Both the position numbers and the translations under genes were made by a program. A stretch of DNA of 64,000 nucleotides from DATFVJ01 sp035517695 (GTDB lineage: Bacteria > Actinomycetota > Actinomycetes > Streptosporangiales > Streptosporangiaceae): the NCBI GenBank assembly GCA_035517695.1, contig DATIYI010000322.1:24259-88258 (forward strand). The letters run 5' to 3'. Each line of letters opens with the position of its first letter. The stretch's first letter is position 1. The notes beneath the pieces are model-generated. The model did not search any database, was not told where the DNA came from, and saw only the letters and a list, made by a program, of their open reading frames with translations. Positions 1-8,305 of the stretch are shown here, piece by piece.

Positions 1-803
1 CGCGCGCCGCTGGCCCTGACCTCGGCGATGAGATCCCCGTGTCTGGGCCTGTCCAGGATGACCACGGTGACGTCCTGTGGTGAGCAGCCTTTCGCCCTGG
101 CCAGGGCGTGCACGTTGTAACTCACCGGCGCTTCGAGGTCGACCGCGTCGGCCGCCGCTGGCCCGGTGACCAGCTTGGACATGTAGAAGACCGCAGAGGG
201 ATCGTACATGGAGCCACGTGCGCTGACCGCGAGCACGGAGATCGCGTTGGGCATGCCGTCAGCGGCAAGGCGGGTGCCGTCGATGGGATCCACCGCGACG
301 TCGCACGAGGGCCCGGTGCCATCGCCGACGTGCTCGCCGTTGTACAGCATCGGTGCCTGGTCCTTTTCCCCCTCGCCGATCACGACGACGCCGTTCATCG
401 ACACCGAGTTGATCAGCTGGCGCATCGCGTTGACCGCCGCGCCGTCGGCGCCATTCTTGTCCCCGCGGCCGACCCACCGGGCAGCCGCCATCGCCGCCGC
501 CTCGGTGACCCTGGCCAGTTCGAGCGCCAGGTTGCGATCGGGCGCGTGCCGATCCGGCTGTGCTGGGGCCTGTTGCGCCGGATGCTGCGCAGGCTGCCCT
601 GGCAGCGGCGTCACGGGCTGGCCCCCGGTCACGATGCTGTCGCCTACGGGGACTGCGTCAACTGCCGGGCCTGTCTGACCCGCAGGGACTGCGTCACCCG
701 CAGGGACTTCGTCACCCGCAGGGACTTCGTCACCTGCGGGGCCTGCGTCACCCGCAGGGACTGCGCCACCTGCGGAGCCTGTGGTGCCATGATCGTCGCT
801 CAT
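1..803 (-). CDS. glpX: Fructose-1,6-bisphosphatase class II (GlpX), 3' end beyond window
   Basis: GlpX hydrolyses fructose-1,6-bisphosphate in gluconeogenesis in the cytosol. Read leftward from the ATG at 803, the protein reaches the family core after about 90 residues (DRNLALELARVTEAAAMAA, then WVGRGDKNGADGAAV, GEGEKD, and the metal/phosphate motif DPIDGTR). It continues off the left edge, so the C-terminal part is missing here. The ATG has GAGAAGG 11 bases upstream. The first ~90 residues are not typical of GlpX: they contain six 18-bp in-frame repeats coding PAGDEV-like units, then a Pro/Gln-rich stretch. An internal GTG start just before the core is possible and would drop the repeats. 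The neighbours (DUF4245, xseAB, ispH) match the usual actinobacterial context of glpX. Identity is secure; the start is less so. Confidence 0.93.
   Translation of the reverse strand, partial: MSDDHGTTGSAGGAVPAGDAGPAGDEVPAGDEVPAGDAVPAGQTGPAVDAVPVGDSIVTGGQPVTPLPGQPAQHPAQQAPAQPDRHAPDRNLALELARVTEAAAMAAARWVGRGDKNGADGAAVNAMRQLINSVSMNGVVVIGEGEKDQAPMLYNGEHVGDGTGPSCDVAVDPIDGTRLAADGMPNAISVLAVSARGSMYDPSAVFYMSKLVTGPAAADAVDLEAPVSYNVHALARAKGCSPQDVTVVILDRPRHGDLIAEVRASGA
679..786. repeat. Six 18-bp tandem repeats in the glpX N-terminal extension
   Basis: Six consecutive 18-base units of the type cccgcagggactgcgtca, some differing at a few bases. Read on the minus strand they code PAGDEV/PAGDAV hexapeptides and keep the glpX frame. 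Confidence 0.9.
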
Positions 804-953
804 GCCAGCTACGCCCTTCTCGTTCGCCGCTGATGCGATCCTATTGCGAGGCGCCCGTGGGAGCGGCCTTCCGAGCTGGCCCGGCGCTGGGGTTGCCGGG
901 CGTAGTCTGGGCAGCGGATGTTCCTGGGACCATGAGGAGTGGCGCGACCGCGC

Positions 954-1556
954 ATGAGACAGCAGGCACACACCGCCGTCCGGATCTCCGAACGTGGCGC
1001 CGCGACGAGGACCGGGTTGCTCGCGGCCGCGCGGGAGGTCTTCACCTCGGTCGGTTTTGCGCAGGCCGGGGTGACGGACATCGTGACGCGGGCGGGCGCG
1101 AGTGTCGGCAGCCTATACCACCATTTCAGCGGCAAGGCTGATCTCTATCTCGTGCTCTTCGACGACTTCCAGCTTGAACTGGCGGAACGGACCAGGCGGG
1201 CGGTACACAAGGCGCGCGGCAGCGGCGTCACCGACCCGAAAGAACTATTTCTCGCTGGCGCGACCGCGTACCTGGATGCCTGCATCGAGGAACGTGACCT
1301 AGCACGGCTGTTCGTGTCCGGCGACGGGCCGCCGGGTTTTGACCTGGTCATGCGCCGCCGGACGCATGACTGGGCAATGCGGAACGTCGAGTTCTTCGCA
1401 CGCAGCGCGGAGCCCGTCGACGAGGCGCTTGCGGTCGTGCTGACCGGGGCGATGGTGATGGCAGTGGCCGAGGTCTCGCTTGGCGAGGACGCGGGCCGGA
1501 TGAGGCGGCTGGCTGACGGGGTCTTGAAGGTTATGTCGCGAATAGAGAATCCGTGA
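954..1556 (+). CDS. TetR/AcrR family transcriptional regulator
   Basis: A 200-residue one-component repressor-type regulator. The N-terminal helix-turn-helix is clear (residues ~12-60: RTGLLAAAREVF, then AGVTDIVTRAGASVGSLYHHF, then KADLY), followed by an all-helical ligand/dimer domain with no recognisable specificity. The ATG at 954 is preferred because GAGGAG lies 14 bases upstream; the GTG at 941 overlaps that ribosome-binding site. The 3' end overlaps the next gene by 4 bases (GTGA), so the two are probably translated together, which hints that it regulates its own operon or a neighbour such as glpX. The target is unknown. Confidence 0.88.
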   Translation: MRQQAHTAVRISERGAATRTGLLAAAREVFTSVGFAQAGVTDIVTRAGASVGSLYHHFSGKADLYLVLFDDFQLELAERTRRAVHKARGSGVTDPKELFLAGATAYLDACIEERDLARLFVSGDGPPGFDLVMRRRTHDWAMRNVEFFARSAEPVDEALAVVLTGAMVMAVAEVSLGEDAGRMRRLADGVLKVMSRIENP

Positions 1557-2131
1557 TCGGTGCCGCCAGGCGAGACATGCAGGCGCAGTCCCCGGCCGGT
1601 GAAACGGATGCGCGGTCGCGCCGCCGCGTGGGCTCGCTGCTCGCCGCGGCGGTCACGTGCCTGATCTTGTGCGCCCTGTTCCTGGTGGCGACGCCGCGTC
1701 CCACCACCCCGCTCGCGGTGCCTGTGAACTACCAAGGCGACCTGGTCAAGTTCCGCCGGGCCGCACCCTATCCGGTGCTGGCGCCGCGTTCCCTGCCGCC
1801 CGCATGGCAGCCGGTGAGCTCACGCCTCACCCTGGTGCCGGGAGGGGCGGTCAGCTGGCATCTCGGCTTCGTGACTCCGTCCGGCGGGATTGCGTCGCTG
1901 GAGGAGAGCAGTGAGCGCCCGGCTCCATTCATCCTGCGGATGACCAACAATGGCAACATGCTGCCTGGGGTTTGGATAGGCGGCACCTGGTGGTCCCGCC
2001 GCTGGCGGCAGGACAAGGACCAGCGGTCGATGTACCGCTCGGCGCGCGGGGCATTCACGATCGTCGTGACCGGCACCGCTGGCTGGCAGGAGCTGTCCGT
2101 GCTGGCCAATTCCCTCAGCCAGCAACCCTGA
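1553..2131 (+). CDS. DUF4245 domain-containing membrane-anchored protein
   Basis: A 192-residue protein with one N-terminal membrane segment (residues ~26-46, LAAAVTCLILCALFLVA) and an extracytoplasmic domain. It fits the actinobacterial DUF4245 family, which usually sits beside glpX and xseAB; function is unknown. Features seen are the LPPAWQPVSSRL segment, a central WHLGF strand and a C-terminal helix-like WQELSVLANSL. The GTG start overlaps the end of the TetR gene; an ATG at 1577 is the alternative. It was assigned from membrane topology, characteristic motifs and synteny, not from a database match. Confidence 0.75.
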   Translation: MIGAARRDMQAQSPAGETDARSRRRVGSLLAAAVTCLILCALFLVATPRPTTPLAVPVNYQGDLVKFRRAAPYPVLAPRSLPPAWQPVSSRLTLVPGGAVSWHLGFVTPSGGIASLEESSERPAPFILRMTNNGNMLPGVWIGGTWWSRRWRQDKDQRSMYRSARGAFTIVVTGTAGWQELSVLANSLSQQP

Positions 2132-2252
2132 CCGACCCGGCCGGCCCGGCAAACCTGGCGGGCCCGCCAGGCCGTCGCCGTCTCGATTTGACCAATTATT
2201 TCCTCGCCGTGCCGCAATGCCGCTATTCGCCGAACGTGTTTATCGGGAATCA

Positions 2253-2288
2253 CTCGGCCAAAGGAGCCCTAGGCCGAGGAGCCTAGGG
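2253..2288. terminator. Overlapping inverted repeats between convergent genes
   Basis: CCCTAGG (2267-2273) and CCTAGGG (2282-2288) form a 7-bp stem with an 8-base loop. CTCGGCC (2253-2259) can pair instead with GGCCGAG (2272-2278). It lies between the convergent DUF4245 and L,D-transpeptidase genes and probably ends transcription in both directions. There is no T-tract. Confidence 0.45.
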
Positions 2289-2307
2289 TCGCGAAGGTGC
2301 CCTTACC

Positions 2308-3591
2308 TCAGGGTGTGGCCGAACCGCTGCGCGCGGGCGTGGACGCCGATGACGATGGCGCGGGTGACGTGGGCGCTGCGGCCGGTGCGTTGAGTGAAGC
2401 CGCGCTGACGAAGGAACTGCCACCCGGGCCCGTCACCACCGCATCGTGAGTTGCGCTCCGGTCGAGCACCTGCGGCCAGGTTAGATACCAGTCGGTCCAG
2501 CCGTCGTCCCATGCGCCCTGCACCGGGCTGCCCGTAACGATCACCGGATCCCCTGGAACCTCCATGTTGTAGTAGATCGGGGCGTACTGGGGTCCGAGGT
2601 TCACGCAGCCGTGGCTGACGTTCGAGTTCCCTTGGTTGGCCACCGACCATGGCGCGGAGTGGATGTAGTCACCGCTCCAGGTGAACCGCACCGACCAGTT
2701 CACCTCGACGTCGTAGTAGCCGGGCGCGCCAGGCGCGATGTCGGCAGGCTTCATCTCCACTGGGTTGCCCTTGTCGATGGTCAGGAATGTCCCGTTGGGG
2801 GTGTCATCACCGGGCTGCCCAGTGCTGATCGGCCAGCTGTCGATGTGCTCTCCGTTCTTGTACAACGACAGGTAATGGCCGCTCGTGCTCACGTGCGCGA
2901 TCAGCGAATCCCCGATATTGAAGCTCTGCGACAGGTCGGAGGTCCCGTACACACCAGGCGCGCCCTCCACTCCGGCCAGGTGCCCGATGAAGCTGACGTC
3001 CGTGTACGTCGGCCAGTAGGCCTTCGGCCTGAAGTCAAGCGTCTCGTCGTTGTCCCACCACCAGGCGCCCACCACCTTCTTTGACGTCCGCACCTCGAGC
3101 GCCCGCTCCACCGTGGCCTTGTCCGTGATCGGCTGGCTGAAGGTGAGCTTGATTGGCATGCCAACCCCGTACGTCTGGCCGCTGCCCTCGAATATCTGAG
3201 TCTGGAACGTCGCGCGGGGCGTGAGTGTGCGGAATGAGCTCGTCGCCGTGGTCGTCTTGCCTGTCGTGTTGACCGCCGTGGCCGTCAACACGAACTGCTG
3301 CGCCGTGCCGAGTGTCCATTTACTGTGCCAGACAGTGCCGCCGTCGCTCATGCTGCCGGTGACTTGGGCGCCCGAGGTACGCACGGAGACATCAGTCACC
3401 TTGCCGTGCGCCGCGGTGACCGTGACCCCCGCGGCCGGGTTGACGTTGATGCTGCCGTTGCCGGGCGTGATCGTCAACTGCGCGGAGGCAGGCCCGGCCG
3501 GCTTCGCCAGCCCGAGCACGCCGCCCCCTGAGCACGCTGCGACAAAGAGCAGGGCCGCCGCCGCGGCGACCGCCGCTGCGGACCTGACCAT
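2308..3591 (-). CDS. L,D-transpeptidase lipoprotein (Ig-like domains + YkuD)
   Basis: An envelope enzyme that forms 3-3 cross-links in peptidoglycan. Starting at the ATG at 3591 it has a lipoprotein signal (RSAAAVAAAAALLFVAAC, lipobox VAAC), then two Ig-like modules (~residues 35-230) and the YkuD catalytic domain. The catalytic signature is present: a His in GDYIHSAPW followed by SHGCVN with the nucleophilic Cys. The C-terminal tail is Ser/Ala/Pro-rich. Length is ~427 residues, normal for actinobacterial Ldt proteins with this architecture. The frame stays open to 3723, but the extra 44 residues are Arg-rich, derive from short DNA repeats and would hide the signal peptide, so the shorter form is chosen. 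No clear ribosome-binding site precedes 3591. Confidence 0.92.
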   Translation of the reverse strand: MVRSAAAVAAAAALLFVAACSGGGVLGLAKPAGPASAQLTITPGNGSINVNPAAGVTVTAAHGKVTDVSVRTSGAQVTGSMSDGGTVWHSKWTLGTAQQFVLTATAVNTTGKTTTATSSFRTLTPRATFQTQIFEGSGQTYGVGMPIKLTFSQPITDKATVERALEVRTSKKVVGAWWWDNDETLDFRPKAYWPTYTDVSFIGHLAGVEGAPGVYGTSDLSQSFNIGDSLIAHVSTSGHYLSLYKNGEHIDSWPISTGQPGDDTPNGTFLTIDKGNPVEMKPADIAPGAPGYYDVEVNWSVRFTWSGDYIHSAPWSVANQGNSNVSHGCVNLGPQYAPIYYNMEVPGDPVIVTGSPVQGAWDDGWTDWYLTWPQVLDRSATHDAVVTGPGGSSFVSAASLNAPAAAPTSPAPSSSASTPARSGSATP

Positions 3592-4127
3592 CGGCCGGCG
3601 ATGGTGCCATTTGCCGTCCCTGCACGTACGGTCCCTGCGTGCACCGTCCCTACATGTACCGTCCCTGCCCCGCACGCTGAACCTCCAGTTACCGACCCTG
3701 CGGTTTACCGACCCTGCGGTCAAAGCTGTCTAGTTCCTAGAACGACTTCCTAGAACGACGCATCCAGGTGTGTAGGTTATGCGGCGCCACGCAAAGGCAA
3801 CGTTGTGATCGTTGCTCCGTCAAGGCAAAGATCCCGGGATGAACCGGGATCCATCTCTGCCACGTTACTCGGTCCATGGGCGGTTCAAGCCGTCGCACAA
3901 TTCAGCGCGCGGCCGTGGGATCGCGCGCTAGGGCGTCTCGTGTCCCGTGGATCTTTGGCGGCGCGGAGGTGCCGCCCACGACCACCGACGACGACCGGGG
4001 TCGCGGCGCCGTCGTCGTCGGCGATAGGTCCACTATCGGCTCCTCGGGACAAGCAGGGCCTTGCAGCTCGCCGCTGGATCGCGGCCCGCGTTCACCAAGA
4101 TCCACGGGAAACCGGCGCCCTAGCGAC
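3592..4127. other. Intergenic region with short direct repeats, no gene seen
   Basis: Between the starts/ends of the minus-strand ldt and xseB genes. It holds about four ~15-bp units of the type gtccctgcacgtacc (around 3613-3673), two copies of ttaccgaccctgcggt (3690-3720) and two copies of ttcctagaacgac (3734-3758). These may contain the ldt promoter, but no convincing -35/-10 pair was found. Open frames here have no recognisable protein features. Confidence 0.6.
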
Positions 4128-4466
4128 CTAAAATGGCGCCTGCCCATCTGCGTGTCCCGATCTTTCCGTGGCACCTGCCGCCATCGCCGTAGCGAGCCTG
4201 GCACGCGCGCCTTCGAGCCATTCCGAGCAGATTGTCGCCAGCCGCTCGCCGCGCTCCCACAGCTCCAGCGAGTCCTCGAGGCTGAGGCCTCCGGCTTCTA
4301 GGCGTTTGACGACATTCGCCAGCTCGTCTCTGGCTTGCTCGTACGGGAGGCTCTCTTTCTCGGACGGGAGATTCTCGGACGGGAGATTCTCGGACGGGAG
4401 ACTCTCGGACGGGAGATTCTCGTACGGGAGACTCGTCGAGGTACGCTCCGCCTCTTCGTCGGCCAC
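4128..4466 (-). CDS. xseB: Exodeoxyribonuclease VII small subunit, repeat-expanded
   Basis: Small subunit of exonuclease VII, which degrades single-stranded DNA in the cytosol together with XseA. The family core is at residues ~40-90: SLPYEQARDELANVVKRLE, then GGLSLEDSLELWERGE and CSEWLEGARARL. Bacterial XseB is usually about 70-85 residues; here it is 112 because residues ~13-37 consist of five pentapeptides of the LPSEN type encoded by 15-bp tandem repeats. It lies 9 bases downstream of xseA on the same strand, the normal operon order xseA-xseB in this group. The extension is Glu/Ser-rich and probably disordered. Confidence 0.93.
   Translation of the reverse strand: MADEEAERTSTSLPYENLPSESLPSENLPSENLPSEKESLPYEQARDELANVVKRLEAGGLSLEDSLELWERGERLATICSEWLEGARARLATAMAAGATERSGHADGQAPF
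4361..4435. repeat. Five 15-bp tandem repeats inside xseB
   Basis: Five consecutive units of the type cggacgggagattct (plus strand), in frame with xseB and coding LP(S/Y)E(N/S) pentapeptides. Confidence 0.92.
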
Positions 4467-4475
4467 TGGCCCACC

Positions 4476-5840
4476 CTATGGGACCGGCGGTGGCCAGGAC
4501 GGGCCGGCGGTCGCGGCGAGCTGGTCATCGGCGAACCTGATCAGCAACTGGTCCCCTTCTGCTACCTGAGCGGCGCTGCGGACAATCACGGCTTCGGGGG
4601 CTTCGTTGTGTTCCTGGGGTTTCTGGTGACCTTGGGGTTCTTGCGGACTGTGGGGGCTCTGCGGTTTATGGGCTTCGTGTGGATTCTGGGGATCCTGGGG
4701 AGCGCTGACAACGCTGACAACGCTGACAGCGCCGCGGTGCACGATCGCATAGCCACGGCGGAGCGTCGCCGCGGGTGAAAGGGCGAGCAGGCGGGCTCGG
4801 GTGTGGGCAATGTCGTCAGTCGCGCGGGCCAGCATGCCGTTTAGGCACCGCCTGGACCGGTCGGCGAGTTCGTCGACCTGCTGCGCGCGGCGCTCGACCT
4901 CGCGCACCGGGTCGGCGAGTGCGGGCCGTGAGCGAATCCCGCTCAGCCACGCGGTCTCTCTGTCCAGTCGCCCGGCGATGCACCTGCGGGCACGATCCCG
5001 CAGCCCATCGATGATCGCGATCTGCTCAGCAACGTCGGGCACGACCCGTTTCGCCGCGTCAGTCGGCGTCGCGGCCCGCAAGTCCGCGACATGGTCGAGC
5101 AGTGGCACGTCCTGTTCGTGGCCGATGGCGCTGACAACGGGCGTCGCGCACGCGGCTACCGCGCGGACCAGCGTCTCGTCGGAAAACGGCAGCAGATCTT
5201 CGACGCTGCCCCCACCCCGGGCGATGATGATCACGTCGACGCCGGACGCGGCATCGAGTCGCTGCAGGGCCCCGACGATGTCCGTGACCGCATACTGGCC
5301 CTGCACTGCCACCTCCTCGACGGCAAATGCCGTCGCGGGCCACCGCAGGTACGCGACCTGCTGCACGTCGCGGCGTGCGGCAGAGTCGCGCCCGCAGATC
5401 AGCCCGATCCGCCGCGGCAGGAATGGCAGCGGGCGCTTTCGTTCGGCGGCGAACAGGCCTTCGGCGGCGAGGCTACGGCGGAGCCTATCAAGCCGCGCGA
5501 GGAGTTCGCCGATGCCGACGGCGCGGATCTCGAGCGCGGTGAGCGCGAAAGAGCCCCGGTTGGCGTTGAAGTCCGGCCGGGCCAAGACAACGATGCGCGC
5601 GCCCTCTTTCGGCGCTGGGTCGGTGGCATCGAATACCTGCCTGGTGCAGATCACCCGGACCGACACGGCGGCGATGGGGTCCCGCAGGGTCAGGAAAACG
5701 GCGCCGCGGCCACCACGCACGTTGAGTTCGGCGATCTGGCCTTCGACCCAGATGCGGCCAAGGCGCGCGATCCATCCGCCGACCATGTGCAGGACGGTGC
5801 GGACCGGCGCGGGCGACTCCGGTGATGTTTCCAGCGGCAT
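4476..5840 (-). CDS. xseA: Exodeoxyribonuclease VII large subunit
   Basis: Large catalytic subunit of exonuclease VII, acting on single-stranded DNA in repair and recombination. The N-terminal OB-fold (residues ~20-110; GQIAELNVR, VFLTLRDP) and the central catalytic region are clear (RIGLICGRDSAARRDV, VDVIIIARGGGSVEDLLPF, VSAIGHEQD, ATPTDAA). The C-terminal helical region ends in the conserved RRGYAIV segment. Just after it, about 45 residues rich in Pro, Gln and His (QDPQNPHEAHKPQ and similar) interrupt the tail, encoded by degenerate short repeats including three copies of gctgacaac near 4704-4730. The end of the protein (AAQVAEGDQLLIRFADD) is normal. It is upstream of xseB in the same operon. 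Confidence 0.95.
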   Translation of the reverse strand: MPLETSPESPAPVRTVLHMVGGWIARLGRIWVEGQIAELNVRGGRGAVFLTLRDPIAAVSVRVICTRQVFDATDPAPKEGARIVVLARPDFNANRGSFALTALEIRAVGIGELLARLDRLRRSLAAEGLFAAERKRPLPFLPRRIGLICGRDSAARRDVQQVAYLRWPATAFAVEEVAVQGQYAVTDIVGALQRLDAASGVDVIIIARGGGSVEDLLPFSDETLVRAVAACATPVVSAIGHEQDVPLLDHVADLRAATPTDAAKRVVPDVAEQIAIIDGLRDRARRCIAGRLDRETAWLSGIRSRPALADPVREVERRAQQVDELADRSRRCLNGMLARATDDIAHTRARLLALSPAATLRRGYAIVHRGAVSVVSVVSAPQDPQNPHEAHKPQSPHSPQEPQGHQKPQEHNEAPEAVIVRSAAQVAEGDQLLIRFADDQLAATAGPSWPPPVP

Positions 5841-5870
5841 GTCAGTGACGGTCAGGCAGGCCCGCGCGGG

Positions 5871-6500
5871 TCAGCCGCCGGCCTCCGTAAGCTTCGTGAT
5901 TCTGCGCTCGTACATCGTTATGACGTCAGAACGGCTGCCGCGTGACCTTTCGTAGCTGAGCAGCCGGCGCACCTGCGCGAGGTCGAGCCCACGCAGCCGG
6001 GCCCGGAGCGAGGCGATGGAGAGCTCGTCGTAGTTTGGGATCGGGGGCTGCGAGGCCGGCTCTGGAGCTTTGCCGCCGGCGTTGGCCCGTGCATGTTTGG
6101 CGGTCGGCTTGGTGGCGGTGGACGACCTGCCGGCTGGCGTTCCCGGCGCTGGTAGGGCTGGCTTGGCAGGTACGGGTGAGGTAGCCGGTTTTGTGACGGA
6201 CGCCACCCGGTTCTGGGTTGCCCGCGCGGTTTTGGTGGCCGAAGTCACGGTCGCGGCCTGGACCGGCGTGACCGGCTTCTGCGCGGCTCTCTTGACGGCC
6301 GTTGGCGTGGTCACAGGGATTCTGACCGGGTGACGCCCAGCCTTTCCCCCCGCATCTTCCGCTGCGCCAGGTGCGCTCATGAGCTTGTGGCGTACTCGGT
6401 CCGAGACGAGCAGCGCCTGGCCGATCCCTGCGAATACGGCGCGCAGCGCATGCGCCGGTGCCTCCTTCAGGCGTTCAGATACGTTCGTGATTCGGGTCAT
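5871..6500 (-). CDS. Conserved actinobacterial protein (Rv1109c-like, lipid droplet-associated family)
   Basis: A protein of ~209 residues found between xseA and ispH, the same place as Rv1109c in Mycobacterium tuberculosis. The N-terminal helix-rich segment (TRITNVSERLKEAPAHALRA, then FAGIGQALLVSDRVRHKL) is amphipathic. The middle is Ala/Pro/Thr/Lys-rich and likely disordered. The C-terminal 50 residues (NYDELSIASLRARLRGLD, then VRRLLSYERS, VITMYERRI) are the conserved part. Some databases name this family lipid droplet-associated, but its role is not established here. The ATG at 6500 has GGAG six bases upstream, so it is preferred over 6533. Confidence 0.75.
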   Translation of the reverse strand: MTRITNVSERLKEAPAHALRAVFAGIGQALLVSDRVRHKLMSAPGAAEDAGGKAGRHPVRIPVTTPTAVKRAAQKPVTPVQAATVTSATKTARATQNRVASVTKPATSPVPAKPALPAPGTPAGRSSTATKPTAKHARANAGGKAPEPASQPPIPNYDELSIASLRARLRGLDLAQVRRLLSYERSRGSRSDVITMYERRITKLTEAGG

Positions 6501-6669
6501 CGCTATCTCCCTTCCGGCGTGGTGCCTGGGCACTAAGCTTGCCCGACGCCGGATTCAGCGGCAACGCCGTGGTAACAGCGGGTGGCCGGGACTTACGGCC
6601 TGTCCTACCCAGGATATGGAGCCGGTCACGTCCGGCCGTGGACCGGTGCGTGGCCCTTACGATGGGGAC

Positions 6670-7602
6670 ATGGCTGGACGTGTCCTGCTCGCTAAGCCGC
6701 GCGGCTACTGCGCGGGCGTCGACCGCGCGGTCCAGACTGTTGAAAAGGCGCTGGAGCGCTACGGGGCGCCGGTTTACGTACGCAAGCAAATCGTGCATAA
6801 CACCCACGTCGTGCGCTCCCTGGAGGAGCGCGGGGCGATCTTCGTGGAGGAGACCGACGAGGTTCCCGCAGGCGCGGTCGTGGTGTTCTCCGCTCACGGA
6901 GTGGCGCCTCAGGTACATGCCGACGCCGACAGACGCGGCCTGCATACCATCGACGCCACCTGCCCGCTCGTCTCGAAGGTCCACAACGAGGCACGTCGCT
7001 TCGCGGCACAGGACTACGACATCCTGCTCATCGGGCACGAGGGGCACGAAGAAGTGGTCGGTACCACCGGTGAGGCACCGGCCAACATCCGCCTGGTGGG
7101 CGGGCCGGACGAGGCGGCGGGAATCGAGGTGCGCGATCCGTCCAGAGTTGCGTGGCTGTCGCAGACCACCCTCTCCGTCGATGAGACTGACGAGACCGTG
7201 ACCGCGCTCAGGGGGCGTTTCCCGCTGCTCGCCGATCCGCCGAGCGACGATATCTGCTACGCGACGCAAAACCGTCAGTCGGCGGTGAAGCAGATCGCTC
7301 AGCAGTCCGACGTCGTCATCGTGGTGGGGTCGCGGAACTCATCTAACTCGGTGCGGCTTGTCGAGGTGGCGCTGGACGTCGGCGCCACCGCCGCGTACCT
7401 GGTGGATGACGCGACCGCCATGAACGCGCAGTGGTTCGATGACGCCGGGGTCGTCGGCGTGACCAGCGGGGCATCGGTGCCAGAGGACTTGGTGCACGGC
7501 GTGCTTGATTATCTGGCCGACCGCGGCTTCACCACGGTCGAAGAGGTCGAAGCCGTGGCGGAGAGCCTCGTCTTTGCGCTGCCGCGCGAGTTGCGCCGCT
7601 GA
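6670..7602 (+). CDS. ispH: 4-hydroxy-3-methylbut-2-enyl diphosphate reductase
   Basis: Last enzyme of the MEP isoprenoid pathway; it reduces HMBPP to IPP and DMAPP using a [4Fe-4S] cluster. The three cluster cysteines are present at about residues 14 (RGYCAGVDRA), 98 (DATCPLVSKVH) and 196 (DICYATQNRQ). Active-site motifs HNTHVV, FSAHGV and GHEGHEEVVGT are visible. At 310 residues it has the usual length. The ATG follows GATGGGGAC, a good ribosome-binding site; the open frame extends upstream but has no family residues. It is divergent from the Rv1109c-like gene. Confidence 0.97.
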   Translation: MAGRVLLAKPRGYCAGVDRAVQTVEKALERYGAPVYVRKQIVHNTHVVRSLEERGAIFVEETDEVPAGAVVVFSAHGVAPQVHADADRRGLHTIDATCPLVSKVHNEARRFAAQDYDILLIGHEGHEEVVGTTGEAPANIRLVGGPDEAAGIEVRDPSRVAWLSQTTLSVDETDETVTALRGRFPLLADPPSDDICYATQNRQSAVKQIAQQSDVVIVVGSRNSSNSVRLVEVALDVGATAAYLVDDATAMNAQWFDDAGVVGVTSGASVPEDLVHGVLDYLADRGFTTVEEVEAVAESLVFALPRELRR

Positions 7603-7607
7603 CCGCG

Positions 7608-7637
7608 ACCGCCACCGCTCACTGCCGGTGGGGCGGT
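7608..7637. terminator. Stem-loop between convergent ispH and sortase genes
   Basis: ACCGCCACCG (7608-7617) pairs with CGGTGGGGCGGT (7626-7637) with two bulged bases and an 8-base loop. It sits just past the ispH stop and could end transcription from both sides. No T-tract. Confidence 0.4.
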
Positions 7638-7660
7638 CCGGGCGGCGTAGGGGCACGCCC

Positions 7661-8305
7661 TTAAGTGATCGCCGTCGCGTAGACGACGACGTTGCTCAGG
7701 TAGGACTTCAGGTTCTGATCGAAGACGCCGGTGCAGCTGATCAGCCGCAGTTCCGGGTCCGGCGCTGGGCCGTAGACGGCGGCCGTGGGGAAATGGCTCT
7801 TCAGATACCTGCGCACCGCGTCGATGCGGAACACGGCGAGCGTGCCATCGGCCCTTCGCACGTACACGCGCTCACCCGGGCGTAGTTGTCCGAGGCGGTA
7901 GAAGACTGCGGGGCCGGAGGGTGAGTCGATGTGGCCGAGCAGGACCGAGGAGCCGATCGCTCCCGGGCGTGAGCTGCCCGTGTACCAGCCCGGACTGGCG
8001 GGGTCGGCCGGCACCTGGACCGTGCCGGCTGCTGTCAGGCCCAGGTCGACCAGTCGCGCGTTCACCCCGATGGCCGGGATGACGAGCGCGACTGGCCGCG
8101 GCGTTTGGTACCCGGCCGATCGGCCGCCCACCGCGACCTCCTGGCCGGCCGGAGTGGGCGCGATCGCGGCTGCCGGGTGCGGCAACGGCGCTGGAGTCGT
8201 GCCCGAACCACTGGTCAGCAGGCCGGCCGCGCCGGCTCCGGCGGCGATGACGCCCGCGACTACCGCGACTATCGCCGCCGGTCGGCCTGCGAGCGGCCTG
8301 ATCAC
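7661..8305 (-). CDS. Class F sortase
   Basis: A membrane-anchored transpeptidase of 214 residues that attaches or processes surface proteins. There is one N-terminal membrane segment (residues ~10-30) followed by a Pro/Ala linker and the sortase β-barrel. The catalytic His is in SSVLLGHIDSP, the Cys in LISCTGVFD, and the fold's RIDAVRRYLKSHFP and NVVVYA strands are recognisable. The start overlaps the stop of the DUF4397 gene by 4 bases (ATGA), so the two are translationally coupled and probably act together. The substrate is inferred, not shown. Confidence 0.93.
   Translation of the reverse strand: MIRPLAGRPAAIVAVVAGVIAAGAGAAGLLTSGSGTTPAPLPHPAAAIAPTPAGQEVAVGGRSAGYQTPRPVALVIPAIGVNARLVDLGLTAAGTVQVPADPASPGWYTGSSRPGAIGSSVLLGHIDSPSGPAVFYRLGQLRPGERVYVRRADGTLAVFRIDAVRRYLKSHFPTAAVYGPAPDPELRLISCTGVFDQNLKSYLSNVVVYATAIT

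Noticed and set aside
4801..5955. 384-residue plus-strand open frame opposite xseA
   Set aside because: It is a high-GC shadow frame, rich in Arg/Ser/Ala without domains, fully antisense to a conserved gene.
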